Origin: an uncultured Aquabacterium sp.
GTDB taxonomy: Bacteria > Pseudomonadota > Gammaproteobacteria > Burkholderiales > Burkholderiaceae_C
DNA: 42,063 nucleotides
Assembly: GCF_947366995.1 (NCBI RefSeq)
Contig: NZ_CANBCC010000034.1
Span: forward strand, 1-42,063
Direction: 5' to 3'
The position numbers and the translations under genes are program-made. Under the pieces are notes generated by a model. That model did not search any database. It was given only the letters and a program-made list of their open reading frames with translations, and had not been told where the DNA came from. Of the stretch, positions 10,044 to 18,455 are shown in pieces (the stretch's first letter is position 1; every line of letters starts with the position of its first letter).

Positions 10044-10059
10044 CACAGACCTCCGGCGA

Positions 10060-11223
10060 TCACGAGCGGGAGGCGGCCGGGGCCGCGGACGATGCAGCCG
10101 GCTGCGACACGCCGATGCGGCCCTCGTAGCGGCGCACTTTCTGGCCGGGGCTCAGCACATGGGCGCCCGCGGTCACCAGTTCCTGCCCCGGCGCGACGCC
10201 ACGGGAGATCAACACCATGTTGCCGACGACATCGGCGGTCACCACGGGCACCGGCTTGACCGTCATGCTGTTGCCGTCCAGCACCCAGACGACCGACTTA
10301 CCTTCGCGCTCCGTCAGGGCCTGCAACGGCACACGCACGCCATCCTGGGCGCGCACCGAGGCCATCAGGCGCACGGTGGCCGTCTGCCCCAGCTCGAAGC
10401 CCCGGGCACCCGCCACATCGGCCTTGACCAGGTAGGTGCGGGTCAGGGTGTCCGCCGCGGCGGCCACTTCGCGCACGGTGGCAGGCACCCACTCGCTGGT
10501 CCCCCAGCGCCGCACCTGCACGCCGCCCGTGCGCCCATTGAGGCCGCGCAGTGTCGGGCCCATGTCCTCGGGCACATGGAAGAGCACGTCGCGGGGGCCG
10601 TCGTGCGCCAGCGTCAGCACGGGCAGGCCGGGGCTCACCACCTGGCCGGGCTCGAGTTCCACACCGGTGATCACGCCCGGGGCATCGGCCACCAGGGTGG
10701 CATAAGCCGCCTGATTGCCTTGCACGCCGGCCTGGGCACGCGCCTGGCGCAGGCTGGCTTCCGCGGCGGTGGCCATCGCCTGGTAGCGGTCGAGCTGTGC
10801 CTGGCTGATGAAGCCCTGCGCCTTCAGGTCGGTGAAGCGACGCAGATCGGCCGCGGCTTGAGTGGCCTGCGCTTCGGCAGCCGCCACACCCGCCCGGGCG
10901 GCATCCTGGCTCAAGCGCAGGTCCTGCGCGTCGAGCTGCGCCAAGGGCTGCCCCTTGCGCACCGTCTGGCCAGAATCCACCATGCGACGCACCACCTTGC
11001 CCCCGACCTGGAAGCCCAGGCGCGACTCGGTGCGCGCGCGCACCTCGCCGGCAAACTCGCGCTCGAGCTGTCCACCCGTTTCTGCCACCACCAGCGTACG
11101 GACCGATCGCACTGGGGCGGGGCTCTCAGCCGGCTTGCCACAGGCAGCCAGCAACGCCGACACGGCAAGGACAAAGGGCAGGCGCAATGAACGGCGTGGC
11201 CCGGGGCGGCGAGAGAGGGTCAT
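10060..11223 (-). CDS. RND efflux periplasmic adaptor lipoprotein (MFP/HlyD family)
   Basis: This adaptor links the RND pump to an outer-membrane channel. The 387-residue product starts with a lipoprotein signal: basic n-region, hydrophobic stretch, then LLAAC with the lipid-attachment cysteine at 28. A first biotinyl-lipoyl half (about 50-100), an Ala/Gln-rich coiled-coil hairpin (about 100-170), the second lipoyl half and beta-barrel domains follow, ending in an Ala/Ser-rich tail. The frame is open for 28 more residues upstream, but the ATG at 11223 directly precedes the signal peptide. It is the first gene of the two-gene efflux operon, about 100 bp downstream of a promoter with a palindromic operator. 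Confidence 0.92.
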   Translation of the reverse strand: MTLSRRPGPRRSLRLPFVLAVSALLAACGKPAESPAPVRSVRTLVVAETGGQLEREFAGEVRARTESRLGFQVGGKVVRRMVDSGQTVRKGQPLAQLDAQDLRLSQDAARAGVAAAEAQATQAAADLRRFTDLKAQGFISQAQLDRYQAMATAAEASLRQARAQAGVQGNQAAYATLVADAPGVITGVELEPGQVVSPGLPVLTLAHDGPRDVLFHVPEDMGPTLRGLNGRTGGVQVRRWGTSEWVPATVREVAAAADTLTRTYLVKADVAGARGFELGQTATVRLMASVRAQDGVRVPLQALTEREGKSVVWVLDGNSMTVKPVPVVTADVVGNMVLISRGVAPGQELVTAGAHVLSPGQKVRRYEGRIGVSQPAASSAAPAASRS

Positions 11224-11326
11224 GTGCTTGGCGTTGTGGTTATGGCGAGCGCGGTGGCGTGACCGCGACGCTGCATCGGAAAACAGTGGGGCCAGTTCGA
11301 GGCGCAACCGCCCTCCCTGTCAATAA

Positions 11327-11344
11327 CTGACCCGCGAGTCAGTA
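11327..11344 (-). promoter_or_regulatory. TetR-type palindromic operator upstream of the RND operon
   Basis: ACTGACCCGCGAGTCAGT is an 18-bp palindrome with a single mismatched pair. It lies just downstream of the -10 of the efflux promoter, over the expected transcription start. ACTGAC...GTCAGT repeats of this size are typical of TetR-family sites controlling RND pumps. No tetR gene is encoded next to it. Confidence 0.65.
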
Positions 11345-11345
11345 A

Positions 11346-11374
11346 TGTTGGCAAGGAAACAGGGCACTGTCAAT
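11346..11374 (-). promoter_or_regulatory. Putative sigma-70 promoter of the RND efflux operon
   Basis: On the minus strand a perfect -35 TTGACA (11369-11374) is followed by a 17-bp spacer and CAACAT (11346-11351), a weak -10 keeping the conserved A and final T. The predicted start site falls inside the palindrome at 11327-11344, giving a standard repressor-over-start arrangement. Confidence 0.6.
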
Positions 11375-11415
11375 CAAGCCTTTGGCGACAATACGCGACC
11401 CTCTGCCCCTGATCC

Positions 11416-12279
11416 ATGTCTTCCATCGCGCCCTCCTCCCCCTTTCCCCGCCCAGGCAGCAGCCTGGCGGCCGCCCTCGCGCTCGTTCCGGTCCGCCGCC
11501 GCGCCGCCTCGGCCATCTGGCTGAACTGGTGGCACGAGGTCAGCGCCATCCCGTATGCGGTCAGCGATCCGGGTGTCGCCGAAACCAAGCTGCGCTGGTG
11601 GCAACAGCAGGTCCACGGGGCCGCGCAACACGCCCGGGCCGAACACCCGCTGCTGAAAGCGTGGCTGGCCCTGCCTCTTGAAGAGCGGGGGCTGCAGGAC
11701 TGGTCCCTCTGGCTGGGGCAGATCGATGCGCTGCTCGGGTTGCTGCAGCAGACGCGGTGGCTTGATCAGGCGACGATGTTGCGACACATCGACGGCAGCA
11801 CCGGCCGGGCGTGCGAAGGCGCGGCGCTGGTGCTCGGCGCCTCAGACACCGACGCCACCCGGGCGGCGGGCCGGCAGATCGGGCGCGGCCTGCGGCTGGC
11901 CCACCAACTGGCTCGCCTCGGGCAGGACGCCCGTGCCGGCTGGGTGCACGTGCCCATCGACACCTTGCAGGCCCACGCCGTGCGCGCGCACGAGCTGACC
12001 AAGCCCGGCGCGCAACTCCCCGCGGGCTGGCCCGGGTTGCTGGCCGCCCTGCATGCCCAGGCGGCCGACTCGCTGCAGCAGGGGCTCGCCCTGGTGCGGG
12101 CGCTGCCGGCCGCCGACCGCCGGGCACTGCGTCCGCTGGTGGCGCTGGCCCACATGCACTTGGCGCTGATCGACGAAGTCCGCACACATGGCGATCGGGT
12201 GTTGCACGAACGCATCATGCTGACGCCGCTGCGCAAGAGCTGGATCGCCCTTCGCGCCAGCTGGGGCTGGCTGAGCTGA
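11416..12279 (+). CDS. Squalene/phytoene-synthase-like protein, probably non-catalytic
   Basis: This 287-residue protein resembles the squalene/phytoene synthase superfamily: NWWHEVSAIPYAVSDPGVAE, the KLRWWQQQV element where prenyl synthases have a similar RL.WW, a central GRGLRLAHQLARLGQDARAG segment and GWVHVPID. The two Asp-rich DxxxD magnesium motifs of true synthases are not present: the second is degraded to LARLGQDAR and the first is missing. It therefore looks like the enzymatically degenerate branch related to mitochondrial NDUFAF6 rather than a terpenoid enzyme (inference). The ATG has no clear ribosome site. It is transcribed divergently from the RND operon, which shares its 192-bp upstream region, and converges with the next gene with a 17-bp gap. 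Confidence 0.8.
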   Translation: MSSIAPSSPFPRPGSSLAAALALVPVRRRAASAIWLNWWHEVSAIPYAVSDPGVAETKLRWWQQQVHGAAQHARAEHPLLKAWLALPLEERGLQDWSLWLGQIDALLGLLQQTRWLDQATMLRHIDGSTGRACEGAALVLGASDTDATRAAGRQIGRGLRLAHQLARLGQDARAGWVHVPIDTLQAHAVRAHELTKPGAQLPAGWPGLLAALHAQAADSLQQGLALVRALPAADRRALRPLVALAHMHLALIDEVRTHGDRVLHERIMLTPLRKSWIALRASWGWLS

Positions 12280-12296
12280 ATCAGGCGGTCAACCGC

Positions 12297-13463
12297 TCAC
12301 GGCTCATCGCGCGAGAACGGCGCCGCCAGCGGCTCGCCCACAAACAGCCCCTGCTGAGGCCACGCCACACTCTTCCAGTAAGCCTCGATGGCGGTGGCCC
12401 CCTGCGCATAGAACAGCACCAGGGCCTGGGGGTTCGGGAACTTCTGCAGGTGCGCACAGGGCTCGCTGGTGGTGCCGTAGCTCGCCGTCGCGCCGGCGTC
12501 GATCCACGACAGCACCGTCATCTGCCCGTGCGGACGGTCCAGCACCCCGCCGAATGAGGTGAGGTGATCACCCAGCGCGCCGGGCAGGAAGTCGACGGTG
12601 TCGAGCCAGTCGACGTGCGTGCGGCCCGTGAGGTACACGAGCACACGCTCGGCATGGCGCAAGGCCTCCGTCTTGTCCAGGAAGACCTCGATGCCCGCCT
12701 GCGGCAGCTTGCCTGGCGGCGGAAACAGCAGTTGCCGCTGGCTGCGGATGGCATCGGCGGTCGTCACGAAGTGGACGTGGGCCGTCGGGCCTCCTTTGAG
12801 GCCGAGCGTGTTGTCGGCCTTCACGCCGCGGTCGATCAGGGCCTTTGCGCCTTTGACGTCGCGTGACGCCAGCAGCATGCTGAGGCGCACCCGGTAGTCG
12901 GTGTAGGGCCGGGTGGTGTCGGAGCCGAAGTAGAGGCTCGGGCGGGTGGGTGCGCAGGTCTGGCTGCATAGCTTGGCGTCGTACCCCAACGCCAGGGCGC
13001 CGGGCAGCGAGTTGCAGCCCACCGCATACGGCAGGCGCCAGGCGAGCGCCAGCGCCTGGATCTGCTCGCCAAAGAAGGCATCGATCTGTTGGCGGAAGGC
13101 GTCGAACTCGGCCACTGTCAACTCACCGCGCACGGGAAGCCGCACACGCAGGATCTGATCGTCCGGGATTTTGCGCGCCTTCGCGTAGTACTCCCCAACC
13201 TGAACCGAGTAAGGGTCGTCGAGGTTGATCACCAGGCCGACTTCACGGACGGTAAGTCGACCGTAGACGCGCGGCGCCTTGAACCACTGCCTGGCGGGCG
13301 GGGCGGCACGAGAAGCCGCGGCGGCTGCGACGGTGGGTGTGACACGCGAGGCGGCGGTGGGCGCCGAATCCTGGGCCCGCGCCGCCAACGGCGAGGTGGT
13401 CAGCACGCAGAAGGCGGCCAGGGCGGCACACGGCAAGGTGCGCCAGAACGAGGAAAAGTGCAT
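12297..13463 (-). CDS. TIGR03790-like family secreted protein
   Basis: This protein of about 388 residues has a Sec signal peptide (hydrophobic stretch ending SPLAARAQ) and an Ala-rich spacer before the conserved part. The conserved features match my recollection of the uncharacterised TIGR03790 family: INLDDPYSVQVGEYYAKARKIP near the start, YGTTSEPCAHLQKFPNPQ and the C-terminal GATAIEAYWKSVAWPQQGLF. No enzymatic role is established to my knowledge. The frame also allows a GTG start nine codons earlier (13490); the ATG at 13463 gives a more normal signal peptide, but neither has a good ribosome site. Five cysteines in the mature part could form disulphides. It is divergent from the IclR gene. 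Confidence 0.75.
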   Translation of the reverse strand: MHFSSFWRTLPCAALAAFCVLTTSPLAARAQDSAPTAASRVTPTVAAAAASRAAPPARQWFKAPRVYGRLTVREVGLVINLDDPYSVQVGEYYAKARKIPDDQILRVRLPVRGELTVAEFDAFRQQIDAFFGEQIQALALAWRLPYAVGCNSLPGALALGYDAKLCSQTCAPTRPSLYFGSDTTRPYTDYRVRLSMLLASRDVKGAKALIDRGVKADNTLGLKGGPTAHVHFVTTADAIRSQRQLLFPPPGKLPQAGIEVFLDKTEALRHAERVLVYLTGRTHVDWLDTVDFLPGALGDHLTSFGGVLDRPHGQMTVLSWIDAGATASYGTTSEPCAHLQKFPNPQALVLFYAQGATAIEAYWKSVAWPQQGLFVGEPLAAPFSRDEP

Positions 13464-13586
13464 GACCAAGATGAAATACCGGTTCGTCACGGGGCAGAGG
13501 CCGGAAATGCCCTCAAGTGCAGGATTATTTCGCCGATTGAGCAGCCATCCCGTTCACCGAAACGGCCTCCCGCACAGGAAAACCCC

Positions 13587-14330
13587 ATGAGCGAATCGAG
13601 TGCTGCGTCCACGTCCATCCAGGTGCTCAGCAGGATGTTCTCCCTGCTCGACACCCTTGCCCACGAGGGCGACTCCGTCTCCTTGAAGTCCATCAGCGAG
13701 CAGACGGGCCTGCATCCCTCCACCGCGCACCGCATTCTCAATGACCTGGCCGTGGGGGGGATGGTCGAGCGCTCGGGCCCTGGGGCCTACCGCCTGGGGC
13801 TGCGCCTGCTGGCTCTGGGCAACCACGTGCGGGCGCGCCTCGACGTGCGCGAACTCGCCGTGCGCCCGATGCAGGAGTTGCACCGCCTGACCGGGCACAC
13901 GGTGTCGCTGTTCGTTCGCCAGGAAGACGATGCCCTGTGCGTCGAGCGCACGGTGTCGGAGCGCTCTGGCGTGCAGGTGACCCGCGTGATGGGCCTGCGC
14001 GTGCCGTTGGCCAGCCACGCGGCCGGCAAACTATTGATGCTGCAGGATTCGACCACGGTGCTGCAGGTGCTGGCCGCGGCCCAGGGCCTGCGGCTGGAGT
14101 CGCTGCAGGCGGAGCTTGCCGCCATCCGTCAGCAAGGTCTGGCGCTTGACAGCGACAGCCCCGACCCCTTGCTGCAACTCGCCGCCGCACCGGTGTACGA
14201 CGACCAGGGCCGGGTGTGCGCCGCGCTGGTGCTCAACGCGCCGGTTGCCCGCTTCGGGCAAGATTGGCAGGACGCCCTCAAGCACACCGCGGCCCGCATT
14301 TCGGCCAGCCTGGGCTGGACCCACCGCTGA
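13587..14330 (+). CDS. IclR family transcriptional regulator
   Basis: This 247-residue regulator has an N-terminal winged helix (about 12-75; SLKSISEQTGLHPSTAHRILNDL is the helix-turn-helix) and a C-terminal effector domain with the family pattern around VPLASHAAGKLLML. Such proteins usually control aromatic, glyoxylate or sugar-acid catabolism; no such genes are near, so the target is unknown. The start is supported by AGGAAAA eight bases upstream. It is divergent from the TIGR03790-like gene, with 123 bp between them, and ends at a bidirectional terminator shared with the PBP gene. Confidence 0.92.
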   Translation: MSESSAASTSIQVLSRMFSLLDTLAHEGDSVSLKSISEQTGLHPSTAHRILNDLAVGGMVERSGPGAYRLGLRLLALGNHVRARLDVRELAVRPMQELHRLTGHTVSLFVRQEDDALCVERTVSERSGVQVTRVMGLRVPLASHAAGKLLMLQDSTTVLQVLAAAQGLRLESLQAELAAIRQQGLALDSDSPDPLLQLAAAPVYDDQGRVCAALVLNAPVARFGQDWQDALKHTAARISASLGWTHR

Positions 14331-14353
14331 CGGGACAAGCCGCACCGCCCAGC

Positions 14354-14382
14354 AAAAAGCCTCCCGTCGGGAGGCTTTCTTG
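14354..14382. terminator. Bidirectional intrinsic terminator (IclR / PBP7-like)
   Basis: AAAAAGCCTCCC and GGGAGGCTTTCTT form a stem with a very short loop between two convergent genes. A-runs and T-runs flank both sides, so it can end transcription from either direction. Confidence 0.85.
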
Positions 14383-14406
14383 TCTGTGCGCCGCGAGGAA
14401 AAAACC

Positions 14407-15723
14407 TCAGGACGTCAGCTTGCCGGGCGCCCGGGCCGTGACTTCCGGCGAAGGCCCGACGGACGACGAGGTCGTGGCGCGTTCCAGCCAGCGGCGCACG
14501 CGCTCGGCATCCGCCAGACGCGAGTAACGGCCGGCCGAGTCCAGGAACACCAGGATCAGCTTGCGGCCCGCCATGCTGGCCTGCATCACCAGACAACGGC
14601 CCGCTTCGACGATGTAGCCGGTCTTCTGCAGGCCAATGTCCCAGCTGGGGTTGCGGATCAGCCCGTTGGTGTTGTGGAACTGCACCGTGCGCGCGCCCAC
14701 GCGGGCAGCGTACTCGCGAGAGGTGGACAGATCACGGATCAACGGGTGCTGGTAAGCGGCCTTGGCCAACGAGGCCAGATCCTTGGCGCTCGACTGGTTC
14801 TGGCTGCTGAGCCCGGTCGGCTCGACGTAGCGGGTGTCGCCCATGCCCAGCAGGCGGGCCTTGGTGTTCATGGCACTGACGAAGGCGCGCAGCCCGCCTG
14901 GATAGCTGCGACCGAGCGCGTGCGCCGCACGGTTCTCGGAGGCCATCAGCGCCAGGTGCAGCAGCTCGCCGCGCGTCAGCGTGGCGCCCACGGCAAGGCG
15001 CGAGCTGCTGTTCTTCTCGGTGTCGATGTCGTCGACCGTGATGGTGACCTGCTCGTCCATCGACAAGCGCGCCTCGACCGTCACGAGGGCCGTCATCAGC
15101 TTGGTGAGCGAGGCGATAGGAAGCACGGCTTCGGAATTCTTGGCCAACAGCACCTCGTTGGTGTCCTGGTCCATGACGAGCGCGACGCTGGACTTCAGCT
15201 CCAGCGGATCGGGCGTCTGGTGCAGGCCGTACAGTTGCCCGAAGGAAGCGCCCGACGCGCCGGACGCAGCCGCCATGCTGGCCCCGGGAAACGCACGGGG
15301 CACGAGGGACGAAGCGCGGACGGACACCGGCACGACGCGCGCCGGAGCCACGGCATCCGAACGGGCGACCGCGGTGCGCTGCGGGGCAGAAGCCTTGGCC
15401 AGCTTGCTGCCACGGCGTGTGTCTTCACGGCTGACGCGGGCGCCCTTGCGGCGCGGCTCAGCGGCAGCCACCTGGCGGGACGTCGCCTTGCCGGCGCGGA
15501 CCGTTTTGGTGGATTTGCCAGCTGCCGGCCGGGCCGCTGCCTTGGCGACCTTGCTGGAACGGGACGGGGCATCGGCCTTGGCGCGCGCGGAGGACTTCGC
15601 GCTCACCTTCGTCTTGCTGCTGCGAGACTTTTCAGCCGCCAGCGCAGACGTCGAGAGACCGATGGCGAAGATCGACACCAGCACTGCTGTCAGCCAGTTT
15701 TTGTTCCATTTGAAGCAGATCAC
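14407..15723 (-). CDS. pbpG: D-alanyl-D-alanine endopeptidase, PBP7-like (S11 family)
   Basis: This is a periplasmic serine peptidase of the low-molecular-mass penicillin-binding protein group, which cuts D-Ala-meso-DAP cross-links in peptidoglycan. All three active-site motifs are visible: SLTK (205-208), SEN (262-264) and KTG (367-369). A Sec signal precedes Ala30. Residues about 31-150 are an unusual low-complexity spacer rich in Ser, Lys, Arg and Ala, making the protein longer than typical PBP7 (about 310). The start is GTG with a purine-rich sequence upstream; no ATG is available. The spacer may bind the wall or simply be a linker (inference). The choice of PBP7 over DacA rests on general resemblance and domain size. 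Confidence 0.85.
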   Translation of the reverse strand: MICFKWNKNWLTAVLVSIFAIGLSTSALAAEKSRSSKTKVSAKSSARAKADAPSRSSKVAKAAARPAAGKSTKTVRAGKATSRQVAAAEPRRKGARVSREDTRRGSKLAKASAPQRTAVARSDAVAPARVVPVSVRASSLVPRAFPGASMAAASGASGASFGQLYGLHQTPDPLELKSSVALVMDQDTNEVLLAKNSEAVLPIASLTKLMTALVTVEARLSMDEQVTITVDDIDTEKNSSSRLAVGATLTRGELLHLALMASENRAAHALGRSYPGGLRAFVSAMNTKARLLGMGDTRYVEPTGLSSQNQSSAKDLASLAKAAYQHPLIRDLSTSREYAARVGARTVQFHNTNGLIRNPSWDIGLQKTGYIVEAGRCLVMQASMAGRKLILVFLDSAGRYSRLADAERVRRWLERATTSSSVGPSPEVTARAPGKLTS

Positions 15724-15754
15724 GGTTACCGCCCTTTCGTCTCCACGAAGTGTA

Positions 15755-15794
15755 AATAAAAAACGCGCAAGATCAAAGACTTACGCGCCTTTTA
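15755..15794 (-). terminator. Intrinsic terminator of leuA
   Basis: On the minus strand CGCGTAAG, an eight-base loop and CTTGCGCG form a stem with one G-T pair, followed by TTTTTTATTT. It lies about 40 bp after the leuA stop and before the PBP7-like gene. Confidence 0.85.
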
Positions 15795-15832
15795 TCAAGT
15801 GGCCTGGCGAAACAGGCCCTCGTGGAGACCTG

Positions 15833-17374
15833 TCAGCCCTGCGCGGCCACGCGTTCAGCCTTGCTGTGCAGCTTGTTGAGGGCCGCCATATAGGCCTTGG
15901 CCGAAGCCACAACGATGTCGGGGTCGGCGCCCACGCCGTTGACAACGCGACCGCCGTGCTGCAAGCGCACCGTCACCTCGCCTTGCGATTCTGTGCTTCC
16001 GGAGGTGATCGCATTCACCGAGTACAGGAGCATTTCAGCGCCACTTTTCACGACAGCCTCGATTGCCTTGAGGCTCGCGTCGACCGGGCCGTTGCCCTCG
16101 GCCTCGCTGCGGTGCTCGGCCGTACCCGCGGCAAACACGACGCTGGCATGCGGGCGTTCACCCATTTCGGAACGCTGCGCCAGGGCGATCAGGCGATAGT
16201 GTTCCTGCTCGCTGGTCACGCTCTCGTCGCCCACCAGCGCGATGATGTCCTCGTCGAAGATTTCGCTCTTGCGGTCGGCCAATTCCTTGAACTTGGCGAA
16301 CGCCGCGTTGATCTCGGCTTCGGAGTCGAGGTCGATGCCGAGCTCCTGCAGGCGCTGCTTGAAGGCGTTGCGGCCCGAAAGCTTGCCGAGCACGATCTTG
16401 TTGGCGGCCCACCCCACGTCTTCGGCGCGCATGATCTCGTAGGTGTCTCGGGCCTTGAGCACGCCGTCCTGGTGGATGCCGGACGCGTGCGCGAACGCAT
16501 TGGCGCCCACCACAGCCTTGTTCGGCTGCACGACGAAACCGGTCGTCTGCGAGACCAAGCGCGAAGCCGGCATGATCTGCTGCGTCTCGATGCCGACCTC
16601 GAGGCCGAAGTAATCACGCCGCGTCTTGACGGCCATGACCACTTCTTCGAGGGCGCAGTTGCCGGCACGTTCACCCAGGCCGTTGATCGTGCACTCGACC
16701 TGGCGCGCGCCACCGATCTTCACGCCGGCCAGCGAGTTCGCGACCGCCATGCCCAGGTCGTTGTGGCAATGCACCGACCAGATGGCCTTGTCGGAGTTCG
16801 GGACCTTCTGGCGCAGATCGCGGATGAAGTTGCCGTACAGCTCCGGGATGGCATAGCCCACCGTGTCCGGGATGTTGATCGTGGTGGCTCCCTCGTTGAT
16901 CACGGCCTCGCACACGCGCGCGAGGAAATCAAGGTCGGAGCGGTAGCCGTCTTCAGCCGAGAACTCGACGTCCGACGTCAGGTTGCGGGCGAAGCGCACC
17001 GACTGCTTCGCCTGCTCGAGCACCTGCTCGGGCGACATGCGCAGCTTCTTTTCCATGTGCAGCGCGCTGGTGGCGATGAAGGTGTGGATACGCCACGAAT
17101 TGGCGCCCTTCAACGCTTCGGCTGCACGGCTGATGTCGCGGTCGTTGGCCCGGGCCAGCGAGCAGACGGTGGAGTCCTTGATGATGTCGGCGATCGACTT
17201 GATGGCCTCGAAATCGCCATTGGAAGAGGCCGCGAAACCGGCTTCGATCACGTCGACCTTCAGCCGCTCGAGCTGGCGTGCGATGCGCAGCTTTTCATCC
17301 CGCGTCATCGAGGCGCCGGGCGACTGCTCGCCATCGCGCAGGGTGGTGTCGAAAATGATCAGCTTGTCGGTCAT
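15833..17374 (-). CDS. leuA: 2-isopropylmalate synthase
   Basis: LeuA condenses acetyl-CoA with 2-oxoisovalerate, the first step of leucine synthesis. The 513-residue product has the catalytic TIM barrel with the family start [16 protein letters not shown], the metal-binding [13 protein letters not shown] element and [17 protein letters not shown] linker and the C-terminal leucine-binding regulatory domain follow (about 390-510), ending [20 protein letters not shown]. The start is preceded by GGAGAAG. It lies downstream of pssA, with a 154-bp gap containing a strong hairpin that may be either a pssA terminator or a leuA attenuator. It has its own terminator downstream. Confidence 0.97.
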   Translation of the reverse strand: MTDKLIIFDTTLRDGEQSPGASMTRDEKLRIARQLERLKVDVIEAGFAASSNGDFEAIKSIADIIKDSTVCSLARANDRDISRAAEALKGANSWRIHTFIATSALHMEKKLRMSPEQVLEQAKQSVRFARNLTSDVEFSAEDGYRSDLDFLARVCEAVINEGATTINIPDTVGYAIPELYGNFIRDLRQKVPNSDKAIWSVHCHNDLGMAVANSLAGVKIGGARQVECTINGLGERAGNCALEEVVMAVKTRRDYFGLEVGIETQQIMPASRLVSQTTGFVVQPNKAVVGANAFAHASGIHQDGVLKARDTYEIMRAEDVGWAANKIVLGKLSGRNAFKQRLQELGIDLDSEAEINAAFAKFKELADRKSEIFDEDIIALVGDESVTSEQEHYRLIALAQRSEMGERPHASVVFAAGTAEHRSEAEGNGPVDASLKAIEAVVKSGAEMLLYSVNAITSGSTESQGEVTVRLQHGGRVVNGVGADPDIVVASAKAYMAALNKLHSKAERVAAQG

Positions 17375-17428
17375 GGTCTTCTCCGTGGGTCGGGCACCTG
17401 GGGATCGCGGGCCGCGTGGCCGGGGCGC

Positions 17429-17466
17429 CAAACGAAACGGCCCGCAAGAAGCGCTTGGCGGGCCGT
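17429..17466 (-). promoter_or_regulatory. Leader hairpin upstream of leuA (attenuator or pssA terminator)
   Basis: A nine-base perfect stem ACGGCCCGC / GCGGGCCGT (17437-17445 with 17458-17466) with a 12-base loop is followed on the minus strand by TTTCGTTT. It lies between pssA and leuA, about 60 bp before the leuA start. A TATATT hexamer (17495-17500) upstream could be a leuA -10, which would put the hairpin inside the leuA leader. I found no leucine-rich leader peptide. Confidence 0.6.
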
Positions 17467-17528
17467 GGTCTGTGGGGTGTCAGGTGCGTCTCAAAATATA
17501 GCACGCAGGCCTAGGGCAACGGCGTCGC

Positions 17529-18455
17529 TCAGCGATGCAGTCCTTCTTCATCCGGCTCGTCGGTGGACGTCGAGATGACGCTGACCGGGCGACCCTTCAT
17601 GCGCTTCCAGACGTACACACCGTAGCCCGACAGGCCGTACAGCATGAAGACGCCGAACAGCACGATGGGCGGGTGGATGGTGATGACCGAGATGCCCAGT
17701 GCAATCGCGACGATGGCGATGAAAGGCACCGAGCGCCGGAAGTTCACATCCTTGAAGCTGTAGAACGGGATGTTGGTGACCATGGTCAGGCCCGCGTACA
17801 GGGTCATGGCAAAGGTCAGCCACACCATGCCGGGCAGGCTGAACGCGGTCTCGCCCAGGTCAGTCACGACCCAGATCAGGCCCATGACCAGGGCGGCGGC
17901 GGCCGGGCTGGGCAGACCCTGGAAGAAGCGCTTGTCGACCACGGCGATGTTGGTGTTGAAGCGCGCCAGTCGGAGTGCGGCGCCCGAGCAGTACACGAAG
18001 GCGGCGATCCAGCCGTACTTGCCCAGGTCCTTCAGCGCCCATTCATAGGCGATCAGCGCCGGGGCGGCACCGAAGGAGACCATGTCGGACAGACTGTCCA
18101 TCTGCTCGCCGAAGCTGCTTTGCGTGTTCGTCATGCGAGCCACGCGGCCATCCAGGCTGTCGAGGACCATGGCGCAGAAGATGCCCACGGCCGCCTGTTC
18201 GAACTGGCCGTTCATGGCCATGACGATGCCGTAGAACCCGCCGAACAGGGCGGCCAGCGTGAACAGGTTGGGCAGGATGTAGATGCCCTTGCGCGGACGG
18301 CGCGGCGGCTCGTCATCGTCGAGGTGGCGATCTTGGGCGTGGGCGGTGGAATCGCCCTGCTGCGCTTTGCTGGAAACAGGCTGCACGCTGGTGTCTTCGG
18401 GTCGGGAAACTGGGGTGACGGGCCAGGCCCGCGGTTGCCGTTGAGGATAACTCAA
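17529..18455 (-). CDS. pssA: CDP-diacylglycerol-serine O-phosphatidyltransferase
   Basis: This membrane enzyme makes phosphatidylserine from CDP-diacylglycerol and serine, en route to phosphatidylethanolamine. The CDP-alcohol phosphotransferase signature D-x2-DG-x2-AR-x8-G-x3-D-x3-D is exact at residues 99-124. About six to eight hydrophobic segments follow GIYILPNLFTLAALFGGFYG. The first 55 residues are polar, variable and probably cytoplasmic. The open frame starts at TTG, which overlaps the MscS gene stop codon (TTGA), suggesting translational coupling. A GTG at codon 24 is an alternative, and the first ATG would remove the first helix. So the product is certain but the start is not. Confidence 0.9.
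   Translation of the reverse strand: MSYPQRQPRAWPVTPVSRPEDTSVQPVSSKAQQGDSTAHAQDRHLDDDEPPRRPRKGIYILPNLFTLAALFGGFYGIVMAMNGQFEQAAVGIFCAMVLDSLDGRVARMTNTQSSFGEQMDSLSDMVSFGAAPALIAYEWALKDLGKYGWIAAFVYCSGAALRLARFNTNIAVVDKRFFQGLPSPAAAALVMGLIWVVTDLGETAFSLPGMVWLTFAMTLYAGLTMVTNIPFYSFKDVNFRRSVPFIAIVAIALGISVITIHPPIVLFGVFMLYGLSGYGVYVWKRMKGRPVSVISTSTDEPDEEGLHR

Noticed and set aside
6696-10259. Open frame of more than 1100 codons on the plus strand opposite the RND pump
   Set aside because: It is His/Arg/Gln-rich with no recognisable motif, and is the antisense shadow of a GC-rich real gene whose RND motifs are unmistakable.
17295-17504. Short frame before leuA as a leucine leader peptide
   Set aside because: It has no leucine run and continues into the leuA coding region in another frame.
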